Of a stretch of 6,514 bases of DNA, positions 5,575-6,514 are shown in pieces. A program made the translations under genes and the position numbers. How positions within the stretch are numbered: the first letter of the stretch is position 1; each line of letters starts with the position of its first letter. Source of the stretch: Nitrosomonas sp. (GTDB lineage: Bacteria > Pseudomonadota > Gammaproteobacteria > Burkholderiales > Nitrosomonadaceae); assembly GCA_029881855.1 (NCBI GenBank), contig JAOULU010000103.1:1-6514 (forward strand), written 5' to 3'. The notes under the pieces were generated by a model, which worked only from the letters and a program-made list of their open reading frames with translations, did no database searches and was not told the DNA's origin.

Positions 5575-6514
5575 TTAAGATTTCGGTTTCCAGGATAAAT
5601 CTAATTCACGGGCTGCTTTTACATCATCTAATTTACGTAATGGCATATTATGTGGCGCTGCTTTAACCATGTCAGGTTGTTCTTGAATTTCGGTCAATAT
5701 CTCTTTCATGGCGTCAACAAATGCATCCAATGTTTGCTTGGATTCGGTTTCAGCAGGTTCTATTAATAAGCACTCAGGAACCAGCATGGGGAAATAGGTG
5801 GTGGGCGCATGATAGCCCTTATCAAGCAAACGTTTGGCCAAATTCATGCCGGTGACACCCGTTTTGTCTTTAATGGCCTTAAGGGTGACAATAAACTCAT
5901 GGCTGGCGCGACGCGTTGGATAAGCAATTTCAAACCCTGCCTTGCGTAATTCTGACATCAGATAATTGGCATTCAAGGTTGCGAATTCAGCGACTCGGTG
6001 CATACCATCCATGCCTAATAAACGTACATAGATATAAGCCCGTAACAACACACCCGCATTACCCATATGTGCAGATAAACGGCCGATTGACTGGGGTTTC
6101 TCTTTCTCAGTCACCCAGCGATATTTGCCATTTTCATGGGTGACAATAGGCACGGGCATAAAGGGTAATAAACGCTCTGCAACACCGACAGGTGCAGAAC
6201 CTGGGCCACCGCCGCCATGTGGCGTAGAGAATGTTTTATGCAAATTAATATGGATTACATCAAAACCCATATCTCCAGGTTTGACTTTACCGAGCACAGC
6301 ATTCAGGTTTGCGCCATCGTAATATAATAAGCCACCTGCTTCGTGCACTAGCCGGCTCATTTCGGAAACATTCTTCTCGAAAACACCCAGTGTAGAAGGG
6401 TTAGTTAGCATTAATCCGGCAGTTTTAGGTCCAACAGCCGCTTTCAATGCACCCATGTCTACATTGCCTTCTTTATCGGTTGCGATTTCAACCACTTTAA
6501 AACCGCACATAACA
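5575..6514 (-). CDS. gcvPB: Glycine dehydrogenase (decarboxylating) subunit 2, GcvPB, 5' end missing
   Basis: The C-terminal 313 codons of a frame that runs off the right edge. The in-frame ATG at 6508-6510 is internal, not the start. The usual length of this subunit is roughly 480-500 residues, so about a third is outside. The PLP-binding segment [18 protein letters not shown] is present, with the Schiff-base lysine encoded at 6235-6237. [12 protein letters not shown] just before it and the C-terminal [22 protein letters not shown] are typical of glycine decarboxylase P-proteins. With GcvPA it forms the P-protein that decarboxylates glycine and passes the aminomethyl group to GcvH, feeding 5,10-methylene-THF. 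The split form distinguishes this organism from E. coli, which has a single-chain GcvP. Upstream gcv genes are presumably outside the window. Confidence 0.95.
   Translation of the reverse strand, partial: VMCGFKVVEIATDKEGNVDMGALKAAVGPKTAGLMLTNPSTLGVFEKNVSEMSRLVHEAGGLLYYDGANLNAVLGKVKPGDMGFDVIHINLHKTFSTPHGGGGPGSAPVGVAERLLPFMPVPIVTHENGKYRWVTEKEKPQSIGRLSAHMGNAGVLLRAYIYVRLLGMDGMHRVAEFATLNANYLMSELRKAGFEIAYPTRRASHEFIVTLKAIKDKTGVTGMNLAKRLLDKGYHAPTTYFPMLVPECLLIEPAETESKQTLDAFVDAMKEILTEIQEQPDMVKAAPHNMPLRKLDDVKAARELDLSWKPKS

Overview
This window reads as chromosomal DNA of a proteobacterium. A gammaproteobacterium outside the enterics is the best guess, though a betaproteobacterium is not excluded. The guess rests on three things: a tRNA-Gly(GCC)/Cys(GCA)/Leu(UAA) operon with the same gene order as E. 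coli glyW-cysT-leuZ, a purE-purK pair with purC immediately downstream, and a two-subunit type glycine decarboxylase (GcvPB) instead of the single-chain GcvP of E. coli. Genes are moderate in GC and the spacers are AT-richer.

Layout. Positions 1-2242 (+ strand) are a purine-biosynthesis cluster: the 3' end of purE, complete purK (overlapping purE by one base), and a complete long-type purC. PurK and PurE carboxylate AIR to CAIR, and PurC then joins aspartate to give SAICAR, so three consecutive steps of IMP synthesis are encoded together. Positions 2243-2828 are a 586-base spacer between convergent genes. It has no convincing protein gene but contains several inverted repeats.

Positions 2829-3380 (- strand) encode a 183-residue SET-domain protein with an intact post-SET zinc motif, a predicted protein-lysine methyltransferase and the least expected gene here. 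It stands alone between two large noncoding stretches. Positions 3381-4024 are a second noncoding spacer with a palindrome just upstream of the SET gene and a cluster of stem-loops near 3728-3812.

Positions 4025-4474 (- strand) are the tRNA operon: tRNA-Gly, tRNA-Cys and tRNA-Leu in transcription order, all with encoded CCA ends, behind a promoter with perfect -35 and -10 hexamers. Positions 4603-6514 (- strand) hold the 3' part of gcvPB followed 36 bases later by a PfkB-family kinase resembling adenosine kinases. They are probably co-transcribed, linking glycine cleavage (one-carbon supply) to a nucleoside or sugar kinase.

Most of the window is ordinary housekeeping sequence. The second-look items are the SET protein, the structured noncoding segments around it, and the kinase beside gcvPB. 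I did not find clear evidence of a previously undescribed system.
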